DNA of 55,393 bases, taken from assembly GCF_937903345.1 (NCBI RefSeq), contig NZ_CALCZQ010000005.1:1-55393 (forward strand), read 5' to 3'. Below are positions 10,244 to 18,041 of this stretch, piece after piece. The notes under the pieces are model-generated. The model had not been told where the DNA came from. It ran no database searches and saw nothing but the letters and a program-made list of their open reading frames with translations. The DNA comes from an uncultured Emticicia sp. (GTDB lineage: Bacteria > Bacteroidota > Bacteroidia > Cytophagales > Spirosomataceae). How positions within the stretch are numbered: position 1 is the first letter of the stretch; each line of letters begins with the position of its first letter. The translations under genes and the position numbers were made by a program.

Positions 10244-10573
10244 TTAGATTTTAGGCGGTTGCCAAATATTACCGTAGAAATTTGAAGAAAACGAAGCGTT
10301 AGCGTAAACGATTCCTGATTTTTGAGAATATAAAGTAGGCTGTTTTTCGGGAGTATAAGTCGGGAAAAAGAAATTGTAAGCTATGTTTGTTCCACAACAA
10401 GCACAAATACAAAATGGCGAACACGTTTCTGTGTCTTCTTGATGTTCTGAGTGAGAGGTTTTAGAAAATGAAACTTTGTCATTATCAGCAACCTTACAGT
10501 CGTCCACATCTCCGCATGGAAGACATGAAAGTACAAGGATATACATGGAGAATATGATAGAAAATAGTTTCAT
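10244..10573 (-). CDS. Small Cys-rich exported protein, DUF6660-like
   Basis: 109 residues from the ATG at 10573. An upstream in-frame ATG at 10603 is less likely, because the signal peptide begins at the internal MKLFSIIF and a TACTTTTG -7-like box lies between the two starts. After the signal come CLPCGD, a DDC motif, a His/Glu-rich stretch and a CSPFCICACCG cluster; the chain ends WQPPKI. This is the pattern of the small DUF6660-type proteins found upstream of czc operons in Bacteroidota. Function is unknown; the Cys/His content suggests periplasmic metal binding. It lies 89 bp upstream of the RND pump gene, and its 3' end forms one arm of a 13-bp inverted repeat (10160-10172 with 10241-10253). 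Confidence 0.75.
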   Translation of the reverse strand: MKLFSIIFSMYILVLSCLPCGDVDDCKVADNDKVSFSKTSHSEHQEDTETCSPFCICACCGTNIAYNFFFPTYTPEKQPTLYSQKSGIVYANASFSSNFYGNIWQPPKI

Positions 10574-10668
10574 AAAGCAAAAGTATGTAAAATACAAGTG
10601 CAACAGGGAGTCAAAAAGGAAATATTTTAGCAGAAATGACTGTTTGTATGATTTTGAGAATTTTATTT

Positions 10669-11865
10669 CTATTGCGGCATTCGTACTTGAATTATTCCTG
10701 ATGAAAGGATAGTGATTAATCCTATTAGAACAATAGCGTATTGTATGCCGAAAATATCAGCAGTTATTCCTGAAATAATAGCCCCAAAAGCATAGCCTAA
10801 ATCTCGCCAAAGTCTAAACGTACCAACACTTTCTGCTCGCTGAGTGGGGTTGGTAACTTGAGCAATTGTTGATAAAAAAGTTGGATAAACTAAGGCTGTA
10901 CCAACACCTAAAATTGCAGACAAAAGAGCTAAAATATAGAAATCCGTTGCAAAAACCAGTAAAACAATAGCAATTCCCTGCACCAACATTCCTACAAAAA
11001 GCATTTTCTTCTTAGAATATATATCCGACATTTTTCCAGTGAATAGTTGTCCAATTCCCCAAAAAGTTGGATAAATGGCTGCGATTATGCCAATGTTTTG
11101 ATTGTTTAGCTTTAATTGTATAAGTAAAATAGGTAAAAGTCCCCAAATCATACCATCATTGAGGTTATTGACAAGCCCCGCTTGGGTTACAGAACTCAAT
11201 GTTTTATCCTTAAAAGTGGTATTCAGAAAGACATTATCAGTAGTTGTAATCTTAGAATTTTTTGCTTCTTGAGAAACATAATTTTTGGTGTCCTTCACCC
11301 AAATGACGGTTAATAAAAGCCCTAAAATGGATATGACAATTCCGATATAGAATGGGTAGGGTCGAACACCATATTTCTCAGCGATATACCCTGTCAAGAA
11401 CGCAACAATGCCAACTGCCAAGTAGCCAGCAAATTCGTTGATTCCCATTGCTAAACCTCGCTGTTTTTCACCGACTAAATCCATTTTCATCACAACCGTA
11501 CTGCTCCAAGTAAGTCCCTGACTAATGCCTAAAAGCAAATTTGCTATAATAATCCATTCCCAACTACTGGCATAAATTATGAAAAAGGGGATAGGTAGTG
11601 CCAATATCCAACCGAATATCAAGAGGTTTCTTCTTCCGATTTTGTTAGCTAATCTACCTGTAAAATAATTGGTGATTGCCTTTGTGATACCAAATACTAC
11701 AATAAACGAAAGGATTGCTGATTTTGATGATAAACCAAATTCGGTTTCGGCTAATTGTGGAATAATTGAACGCTCCAAACCTACCATTCCACCCACGAAG
11801 GCATTGACAATGACCAGTAAACTAAACTGTTGCCAATTTTCTTTGAGTCCTAATTTTGTTACCAT
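10669..11865 (-). CDS. MFS transporter
   Basis: 398-residue major facilitator with about 12 membrane helices. The loop after helix 2 has the MFS signature in the form TGRLANKIGRRN, and the second half repeats it as TGKMSDIYSKKK. It resembles the sugar/drug-type efflux carriers annotated only as MFS transporters; the substrate cannot be told. Its start lies 9 bp after the rhodanese/metallo-beta-lactamase gene, so it is the third gene of a Crp-regulator operon. No metal-binding motif is visible. Confidence 0.85.
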   Translation of the reverse strand: MVTKLGLKENWQQFSLLVIVNAFVGGMVGLERSIIPQLAETEFGLSSKSAILSFIVVFGITKAITNYFTGRLANKIGRRNLLIFGWILALPIPFFIIYASSWEWIIIANLLLGISQGLTWSSTVVMKMDLVGEKQRGLAMGINEFAGYLAVGIVAFLTGYIAEKYGVRPYPFYIGIVISILGLLLTVIWVKDTKNYVSQEAKNSKITTTDNVFLNTTFKDKTLSSVTQAGLVNNLNDGMIWGLLPILLIQLKLNNQNIGIIAAIYPTFWGIGQLFTGKMSDIYSKKKMLFVGMLVQGIAIVLLVFATDFYILALLSAILGVGTALVYPTFLSTIAQVTNPTQRAESVGTFRLWRDLGYAFGAIISGITADIFGIQYAIVLIGLITILSSGIIQVRMPQ

Positions 11866-11874
11866 AAGAATTTA

Positions 11875-12978
11875 TTAAGAAATGGCACATCTGTTTGCTC
11901 CAGCTTCTAAATCAATGGGGTTAATATCGCTAAAATCTCCTTGTAGGTTTTTCTCAATAATGCTAAGATAATTGGCTGGCGTGGCAGGAATTCGACCGAT
12001 GATGGTTTCTATAAAATCTTCCTCACCTAATTGCAAGAGAGTAATAGACTTTACTTTTTCTAAAGTGCTATGAATCAGTAGATTATCAAACTCAATAGGC
12101 TGACTTGTGTGAGCTGGCAGTATAATTATGTCGTTATTTAGACTTAATAATTTTTGAAGCGATTGGTATAAAAGTTTCGCTTTTGCTTTCATTCCTTCGC
12201 TATCGGCTTTTAAGTCTGGTCGCCCAACACCATTTGTAAATAAGGTATCACCTGTGAGTAATACTTTATTTTCGATATTAAAACTCATACTTTCCAATGT
12301 ATGCCCTGCGGTTGAAATTGCTGAAACCGAAATATCTCCAAGTTTGAAAACAGTATCATTTTTGATAGGTTGATACTTGAAAATTAAATTAATATTAGGG
12401 GGTAAAAATAAGGTAGCATTGTTCATCTCAGCTAATTCTTTTGACCTTGAAAGATGGTCAGCGTGAATGTGGGTTTCAATAACATACTTTAAAACCGAAT
12501 TATTGGCTTTCAAATATTGTTCATACACTGTTGTATCTAATGAAGCATCTACTATAATGGCTTCATTATTAGCAATTATCATGTAAGACAAACAGCCTTT
12601 ACCAGTTCGTCGAAATTGTATGACATCAAAATTGGAGAAATTAATCGTTGCCGTATTCCAAGCCAAACTCCATGCTTTCAAGCCACCTTCTAAAGAATAA
12701 GTATCATAGCCTTGCATTTGTAGTATTTTGGCAGCTACTAAACTCATTTTTCCACCTGCACAGTAAGTTACAACAGGTACACTTCTGTCAAGGTGTAAAC
12801 CACAAAAGGCCTCAAAATTATTGTTTTTTAGCTTTTCGTAAGCATTAAAATGGATACTGTTGGGAATGTGCCATTCGGCTCTTTCGGCTATGGGGCGTAT
12901 ATCAAGAATTGAAACGGGTTGTCCAATTTCCAACCAATTACGTAAGGTATTGGCATTGAGCGTTTTGATTTCTTCCAT
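11875..12978 (-). CDS. Rhodanese-metallo-beta-lactamase fusion (persulfide dioxygenase-like)
   Basis: 367 residues from the ATG at 12978. A start 12 codons upstream (13014) is possible, but it precedes a TACCTTTG promoter box, so the shorter form is preferred. Residues 1-105 are a rhodanese domain with the catalytic-loop cysteine in TYCAGGK (C73). From about 115 on is a metallo-beta-lactamase fold: THIHADH (about 169-175), TAGHT, GDTLF and PAHT supply the metal ligands, as in ETHE1-type persulfide dioxygenases and polysulfide hydrolases. The usual order is reversed here, with rhodanese first. Likely role: sulfur-species or thiol detoxification. Flanked by a Crp-family regulator and an MFS transporter. 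Confidence 0.85.
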   Translation of the reverse strand: MEEIKTLNANTLRNWLEIGQPVSILDIRPIAERAEWHIPNSIHFNAYEKLKNNNFEAFCGLHLDRSVPVVTYCAGGKMSLVAAKILQMQGYDTYSLEGGLKAWSLAWNTATINFSNFDVIQFRRTGKGCLSYMIIANNEAIIVDASLDTTVYEQYLKANNSVLKYVIETHIHADHLSRSKELAEMNNATLFLPPNINLIFKYQPIKNDTVFKLGDISVSAISTAGHTLESMSFNIENKVLLTGDTLFTNGVGRPDLKADSEGMKAKAKLLYQSLQKLLSLNNDIIILPAHTSQPIEFDNLLIHSTLEKVKSITLLQLGEEDFIETIIGRIPATPANYLSIIEKNLQGDFSDINPIDLEAGANRCAIS

Positions 12979-13004
12979 TTTGCATATTATTTTATGCAAA
13001 GGTA
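12979..13004 (-). promoter_or_regulatory. Promoter -7 box with overlapping palindrome upstream of the rhodanese-MBL gene
   Basis: On the - strand a TACCTTTG box (12997-13004) matches the Bacteroidota TAnnTTTG -7 consensus. It overlaps a perfect 8-bp inverted repeat TTTGCATA-N6-TATGCAAA (12979-13000) that abuts the ATG. This is a plausible repressor or Crp-type operator, perhaps for the regulator encoded just upstream. No good -33 element is visible. Confidence 0.5.
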
Positions 13005-13044
13005 GATACCTCAATTTTAGTAAAATTTAACATAAGATAAATAA

Positions 13045-13608
13045 TCAGCGTATGCCCCTGATGCGGCTAAGGCTTACTTGTGTAATACCCAAATAAGAAG
13101 CAATAAATTTTAATGGAACTCTTTGAAGGACATTTGGGCTTTCTTTTAGTAAAGTATTGTAACGTTCTTCAGCAGAATGAAATTGGATACTCTCAACCCG
13201 ATTGACAGTATCAACGTAAGCTGCTTCAAATATTTTTCTGAAAAGCCTTTCTATTTCAGGAAAAGTATCATAGAGGTCAAATAGTTTGGTAGAATTTATT
13301 GCTATTAACTCAGAGTTTTCAACCATTTGAATCGCTTTTCGTGAAGGTTTGCCCGTAAATAAACTTTCAACTCTGGCAATGATAGCATTCTCAAAAGCAA
13401 AGCATTCTGTTATTTCGATGTCGTCTTTGTAATAATAAATACGAGCTACACCTTTTTTGATGAAATAAATGGTTCGGCAAGTATGCCCAATTGTCTGTAA
13501 ATCTTGATTTTTCTTGATATTCACAGGCTTACATATCTCCGAAATTGCTTTGATGGCATTTTCAGAGAGCGTATTGTATTTGTTAAAGTATGTGATTAGT
13601 TCATTCAA
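13045..13608 (-). CDS. Crp/Fnr-family transcriptional regulator
   Basis: 187 residues. The N-terminal 120 residues are a cyclic-nucleotide-binding-type jelly roll (IKKNQDLQTIGHTCRTIYFIKKGVAR pattern, with the central strands and the FTGKPSRKAI loop). A long dimer helix follows, then a short C-terminal helix-turn-helix (FIASYLGITQVSLSRIRG). The HTH ends right after the recognition helix, as in many Bacteroidota Crp-like proteins. First gene of an operon with the rhodanese-MBL and MFS genes (66 bp to the next start). Its own upstream region has a 12-bp perfect palindrome. The effector is unknown. Confidence 0.88.
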   Translation of the reverse strand: MNELITYFNKYNTLSENAIKAISEICKPVNIKKNQDLQTIGHTCRTIYFIKKGVARIYYYKDDIEITECFAFENAIIARVESLFTGKPSRKAIQMVENSELIAINSTKLFDLYDTFPEIERLFRKIFEAAYVDTVNRVESIQFHSAEERYNTLLKESPNVLQRVPLKFIASYLGITQVSLSRIRGIR

Positions 13609-13628
13609 GTTTAGTAAATTGTTTGCTC

Positions 13629-13640
13629 AATGTTAACATT
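13629..13640. promoter_or_regulatory. 12-bp perfect palindrome upstream of the Crp-family gene
   Basis: AATGTTAACATT, about 20 bp upstream of the start codon of the Crp-family gene. A symmetric site here could be an autoregulatory operator. The core TGTTAACA differs from the palindrome upstream of the next gene, so the two need not bind the same protein. Confidence 0.35.
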
Positions 13641-13674
13641 TGCTGTTAGATTTATGTTCATAAAAGGTAAATAG

Positions 13675-13720
13675 ATACAACAACGGCTCGAACAGAACTT
13701 CAATCCGTTGTTGTATTTTT
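13675..13720. terminator. Hairpin terminator downstream of the TonB receptor gene
   Basis: Perfect 12-bp arms (13675-13686 and 13705-13716) around an 18-nt loop. On the + strand a TTTT run follows directly. The gene it would serve (the TonB receptor ending at 13747) reads on the - strand, where the following sequence is only moderately T-rich, so termination is plausible rather than certain. Confidence 0.5.
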
Positions 13721-13746
13721 ATAAAGTAGGTTGATGTCTTTACTTT

Positions 13747-15924
13747 CTAAAAATGAGAAGAAACAGTTAGATTTACACTGCGTCCATCAGAAGCCCAAAT
13801 ACCTGGGCCTGGATAGAATTGTGGACGTTTGGTGAAATATTGTCTGTCTGTTGCATTATTTAGGTTGAGTTTGAATTGCAATTTACTTGAAATTCTATAA
13901 GTAGCATTAAAATCTAAAATACCATACGCAGGTACAAGTCCTACGCTACCATTTGCCGATGGTTGTAATGTATTGAGTGCATCAGCATAACTTTTAGCAG
14001 TATAGCTAAAGAGGCTTGTAAAACTTAATTTTCTATACCTAAATGTAGCCCCATTTCGGCTAATTATTTGAGGGGTACTTTCTACAAAATTCCCTTCGAT
14101 ACTGAAGTTTTTTTCACCTGAACGAATCTCAGCTTTTAAATATTTAGCTTCCATCAATGATGTTGAACTAAAAATAGAGAAATTAGTTTTTGCATTAATT
14201 CGTGCATAATATTCAATAAATACTTCAAGCCCTTTTGTAAATGAATCTCCAATGTTTGTTCTCAAAATTTGAAAATTGCCGTTAGCATCTGTTTGTGCCA
14301 ATGTACCGAGTCTATTTTTATAAAGTAGTTGAAAATAGGTGAGTTCAATTCTTAATTTTTCAAAGTTCCCTTTATAGCCCATTTCAAAATTGTATCCACT
14401 TGCATCTTTTAAATTATCAGATGATTTTTCATAAATTGATGCGGGGATAATATCTTTAAATATAACAGGTCGATATGCCTGTGAAAAACCAGCATACAAA
14501 TTTTGATTTTCAGATAATTGATAATCGGTATTGATACCAAATAATGGAAAACGATGTGTAATTACATTTGGTAACTTTGCAGGGTCATAATAGCTAATGA
14601 AACCTGACATTTTTGACTCACCAGATTCAAGTCTAAGACCTGGTGATATTGCCAGTTTTGAGCTTAGATTAATTCGATTTTCAATAAAAATAGCAATATT
14701 TTGAGTTTTTAAATGTAAATCTCTACCCCAATCGCCTGTTATTGTTAAATCAAAATCACTACCTGTTGTCCCTTTTCCTTGCTGGCGGCGGTGCAAATCA
14801 TTGTTCATCAATTGCACACCACCCACCAATATTGATGCTGCTTTTCCAATGTTATACTCGTGTAATATACGTAATTCTGATGTGTAGCTGTGATAGTTGT
14901 CAATATCAACTTGACGATTGGCATATTGTAATGTTTGAGCGTCGATTTTATCAATAATGTCTCCCGTTTTATCAAACATTACACTATTTCGGCTTCCCAA
15001 GACAGCAGATGTGACCCACGAGAATTTGGTGCGATTATTTAATGTCCAATTCAATGATACAGAAGGTACATAAATATCTGGACTATAATAATTTCTCGAA
15101 CGAGTAGATGTTCTTGGGTCTGCGTTAAACATAGCATCAGTTTGTTGACCAGCTAACTGAATAACATATTTTGAGCGAGAAAAGTCAGCTTTCAATGATA
15201 GTTTTGATGTAGGTCGATAAGTAATTTGAGCTGATTGAGCTTCATAATCACTTCTGCTATTACTACGATAACCGTCAGAAACCCGTTTGCTATAATAAGC
15301 ATAGTAATTTACTTTTCCGACCTGTCCACCAATGGCGTTATAGGTACTAAATAAACCATAAGAACCAATACTATTGGTGGTTTCAAAATCAAAGGTTTTT
15401 GTCGAATCACCTTGTTTTGAAACGTAATTAAGCATCCCACCGAATTGGGCCCCATATTGTAACGAACCTGTACCACGAACCAGTTCTATATTTTGAATTG
15501 CTTCCATCGGCATAGAGTAGTGGCTTGCAGGATAACCGTACATATCAGTATTAGTTATTACAGCATCTTTTCTGACATTGAATTCCCAACCACGATGTGG
15601 GTCAAGTCCACGAGTTGAGATATTTAATTGATTTCCAGTTCCATCCATATCATAAACAAAAATGCCAGGTACTTTAGCAAAAATCTGTCTTGCAGTTTTT
15701 TCGGCAATATTGGCATTCAAGCCTAACACATTGATTACCTCAGTTTTTTTACCTGCGTAGAGATATGTCCCCTTGGTGTTTGGAATACTTTGGATATTAA
15801 ATTTGAATTGTTGTTCCCTTATCTGGACTTCATTGAGTTTCAAGACTTTTGAGGAATCTTCTCTTTGCTGTGCAAAAACAATCGAAGAGATAAACAGAAG
15901 AATTAATAGAGGTATATTTTTCAT
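13747..15924 (-). CDS. TonB-dependent receptor (siderophore/metal type)
   Basis: 725 residues, full length for the family. Signal peptide MKNIPLLILLFISSIVFAQQ; there is no carboxypeptidase-like N-terminal extension. A plug domain follows directly (about 60-180: ARQIFAKVPGIFVYDMDGTGNQLNISTRGLDP, then IELVRGTGSLQYGAQFGG), then a 22-strand barrel ending in an aromatic residue (VSSHF). The plug is closest to FecA-like siderophore or metal-citrate receptors. It is the last gene of the 24.6-13.7 kb cluster, 87 bp behind a small exported protein. A metal-chelate substrate is inferred from context only. Confidence 0.88.
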   Translation of the reverse strand: MKNIPLLILLFISSIVFAQQREDSSKVLKLNEVQIREQQFKFNIQSIPNTKGTYLYAGKKTEVINVLGLNANIAEKTARQIFAKVPGIFVYDMDGTGNQLNISTRGLDPHRGWEFNVRKDAVITNTDMYGYPASHYSMPMEAIQNIELVRGTGSLQYGAQFGGMLNYVSKQGDSTKTFDFETTNSIGSYGLFSTYNAIGGQVGKVNYYAYYSKRVSDGYRSNSRSDYEAQSAQITYRPTSKLSLKADFSRSKYVIQLAGQQTDAMFNADPRTSTRSRNYYSPDIYVPSVSLNWTLNNRTKFSWVTSAVLGSRNSVMFDKTGDIIDKIDAQTLQYANRQVDIDNYHSYTSELRILHEYNIGKAASILVGGVQLMNNDLHRRQQGKGTTGSDFDLTITGDWGRDLHLKTQNIAIFIENRINLSSKLAISPGLRLESGESKMSGFISYYDPAKLPNVITHRFPLFGINTDYQLSENQNLYAGFSQAYRPVIFKDIIPASIYEKSSDNLKDASGYNFEMGYKGNFEKLRIELTYFQLLYKNRLGTLAQTDANGNFQILRTNIGDSFTKGLEVFIEYYARINAKTNFSIFSSTSLMEAKYLKAEIRSGEKNFSIEGNFVESTPQIISRNGATFRYRKLSFTSLFSYTAKSYADALNTLQPSANGSVGLVPAYGILDFNATYRISSKLQFKLNLNNATDRQYFTKRPQFYPGPGIWASDGRSVNLTVSSHF

Positions 15925-16011
15925 TAGATAATTTCATTATTGTAAGATATTAAAAGACATAGTAAAGTAACTCAAAAGGAATACCAATGAGTAAAAATAA
16001 ATCGTCAATTA

Positions 16012-16563
16012 CTATGAAAGCATCGGTGGGGGAGCATTGACCGATAGAATGAAATTAGGATGTAATGTTAAATAATTGTAGTTTTCAAATCCCAAATCTT
16101 CAACCCAAAACCATGTAATCATCTTTGAATGAAGTTCGACATAATCTTTTGAGAAGTTTTTAAAAAAATCTAAGGCTTTTTGACTGGGTGTTTTATGCTT
16201 TTTTGAGAATAAGTTTAAGTTTTCGTGAACTTCATTTAGTAATGCTAAAACATTATCTCGACTAACATTGAGTAGATGGTAATGGGTATAAAGGGTGTCT
16301 TTTTGATAAACCTGTACATAGGATTGATAGAATTTACCCTCATAAATAGCTGTATTGCCAGTCATAATATCGGTACGAAATTCAGATTGATAAGGTAGTG
16401 TCAATTGCATTTTGAAAATTAATTCATCACCCCTCACTTCAACAAAACTACTTGGTTTTACACGATGATTCTCCTGCCATTCGTTCCAAAAAGTAACGAG
16501 TGTAAAGCCCAGTGTATTACAAAACAAAAGGCTTAAAAACAGTATTGAAGAGAATCTTTTCAA
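16012..16563 (-). CDS. Exported hypothetical protein with APPPMLS tail
   Basis: 183 residues, family not recognised. The N-terminus is a signal peptide (MKRFSSILFLSLLFCNTLGF). The mature part is mixed alpha/beta with many aromatic residues and no Cys/His metal motif; it ends LSVNAPPPMLS. It lies between the di-haem peroxidase gene (67 bp) and the TonB receptor gene (87 bp). Position and Pro-Pro tail resemble the other small exported proteins upstream of outer-membrane genes in this window, so a role in surface metal or haem uptake is possible but only inferred. Confidence 0.6.
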   Translation of the reverse strand: MKRFSSILFLSLLFCNTLGFTLVTFWNEWQENHRVKPSSFVEVRGDELIFKMQLTLPYQSEFRTDIMTGNTAIYEGKFYQSYVQVYQKDTLYTHYHLLNVSRDNVLALLNEVHENLNLFSKKHKTPSQKALDFFKNFSKDYVELHSKMITWFWVEDLGFENYNYLTLHPNFILSVNAPPPMLS

Positions 16564-16630
16564 TGGTTACCATCTAAATATTACACAAATATACTCTTTT
16601 CAATTATAACTGAATGATTTTAACTAACTA

Positions 16631-17989
16631 TTAAAATCCTAAATCTTTTCTTGATTGTAGGTCATTATTCGGAAATGCTAAACCTGAAGGTAGCTTTTGT
16701 GGGGCAAATCTTTGAAGATTTCTGTCATATAATCCATTTTTAATAAACTCTGTAAGCTGTACTATTTCTTCATTTGTCAGATTTAAAGGTTTAAACTCTG
16801 GTGCAATTTGTGTCAATGGTACTTTTGTGTTTTGGGGTTTTGCAATATTCTTGTAAATAATTACATCTTCAATTTTAGTAAAAGATGAGCCATGAAAGTA
16901 AAAAGGTGAGTCTTTCAGATTATATAATTGGGGAACTTTAAATTTATACATATCTTCTGCTTTTCCAGTAAATCCACCACGACCTTTGTGTTCGGCTTTT
17001 GCTTCTGTTACAGCAAATACGGTGTTAATGCCATAATTACCATTCTGTAAATCGTTTACTCCCAAAGCATAAAATTTCATTGAAGCCAAAGAAGGGCTAT
17101 TATGACAAGTAGCACAATTGGCCTTTCCAAAAAAGAGAATAGCTCCTTTTTTCTCTATTTCATTCAAAGCTCCATAATTCCCATTTAGCCATTGTTGGAA
17201 GGGGGCTTCTGTTGAAAGCAGTGTCCGTTCATAAGCAGCGATTGCCAAACCAGCATTGATTTTATATTCAAGGTTATCATTGGTGTTCATTTTTGGGAAA
17301 GCCTTCTTGAATAAATCGTTATAGGTGCTATTTGATTCTACAAAAGATTTGGTAATAAATAAGCGATGAACATCTTGCCCTGCAATTGCTTGGGTTTCTG
17401 TACCTTCAAATCCTAAATTGTTTTTTTCTTTAGGTGTTCCTTTCGTCCAGCTTGCTTCTGTTCCAGCGTTTAAGTTTGTCGCTCCAAATTGGCCATTCCA
17501 TAAAATATTTGTTTGATACGCTATATTCAAAGCTGAGGGTGTACGAATTGGCTGAACGTCTATTTCGCTATCTTTGTATAGTGGATTTTTTGCTCGTTTT
17601 TCGCCCTGAACTCCAAACCCTACGCCACCATCACCAATTCCTTGAGGTACACATGCTTGGAAACCTGCTTTTACATGGTGGCAACTTGCACAGGAATATG
17701 TGCTATTACTCGACTCCACAATTGGGTTTCGTCCCAAAGCAGTTTCATGGAAAAGTAATTTTCCAAGTGCTACTTTTTCAGCCGTTATCGGATTTTTGGG
17801 GTCTTGTGGGATTTTATCAAAATCATTACTATTGGGTAATATGTACAAAGACTTACCCTTTCCATTTGAAGTTGCTAATAAAATCTTTTCAAGTTCGGTA
17901 TCGAGAGTGGTAGGTGTTGCACTATCTTCCTTTGATGTACACGAGATTACTAAAAATGCGATTGCGAAAGTAAATATTGCTTTTTTCAT
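16631..17989 (-). CDS. Di-haem cytochrome c peroxidase / MauG family lipoprotein
   Basis: 452 residues from the ATG at 17989, which gives a clean lipoprotein signal (MKKAIFTFAIAFLVISC). A start 11 codons upstream (18022) would spoil the signal. Two c-type haem sites are visible: CASCH (100-104) in the N-terminal domain and CATCH near residue 292, as in bacterial CcpA/MauG-type proteins. RTPSALN and FKVPQLYNLKDSPFYFHG are typical of the family. It would reduce peroxide or oxidise a partner in the periplasm. It follows the multicopper oxidase gene by 52 bp. Confidence 0.9.
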   Translation of the reverse strand: MKKAIFTFAIAFLVISCTSKEDSATPTTLDTELEKILLATSNGKGKSLYILPNSNDFDKIPQDPKNPITAEKVALGKLLFHETALGRNPIVESSNSTYSCASCHHVKAGFQACVPQGIGDGGVGFGVQGEKRAKNPLYKDSEIDVQPIRTPSALNIAYQTNILWNGQFGATNLNAGTEASWTKGTPKEKNNLGFEGTETQAIAGQDVHRLFITKSFVESNSTYNDLFKKAFPKMNTNDNLEYKINAGLAIAAYERTLLSTEAPFQQWLNGNYGALNEIEKKGAILFFGKANCATCHNSPSLASMKFYALGVNDLQNGNYGINTVFAVTEAKAEHKGRGGFTGKAEDMYKFKVPQLYNLKDSPFYFHGSSFTKIEDVIIYKNIAKPQNTKVPLTQIAPEFKPLNLTNEEIVQLTEFIKNGLYDRNLQRFAPQKLPSGLAFPNNDLQSRKDLGF

Positions 17990-18041
17990 AAGATTCACGT
18001 AAGAATATTTATGAAAATACAATTTTCATGCCATTTGAAGT

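Noticed and set aside
10160..10253. 13-bp inverted repeat around the DUF6660/RND gap as an IS remnant
   Set aside because: The arms overlap the stop codon of the small gene, no transposase remnant is visible and the DNA is AT-rich; chance or a weak terminator is simpler.
17434..18002. Two + strand open frames opposite the peroxidase gene
   Set aside because: They lie antisense to a gene with clear haem motifs and have no own start signals.
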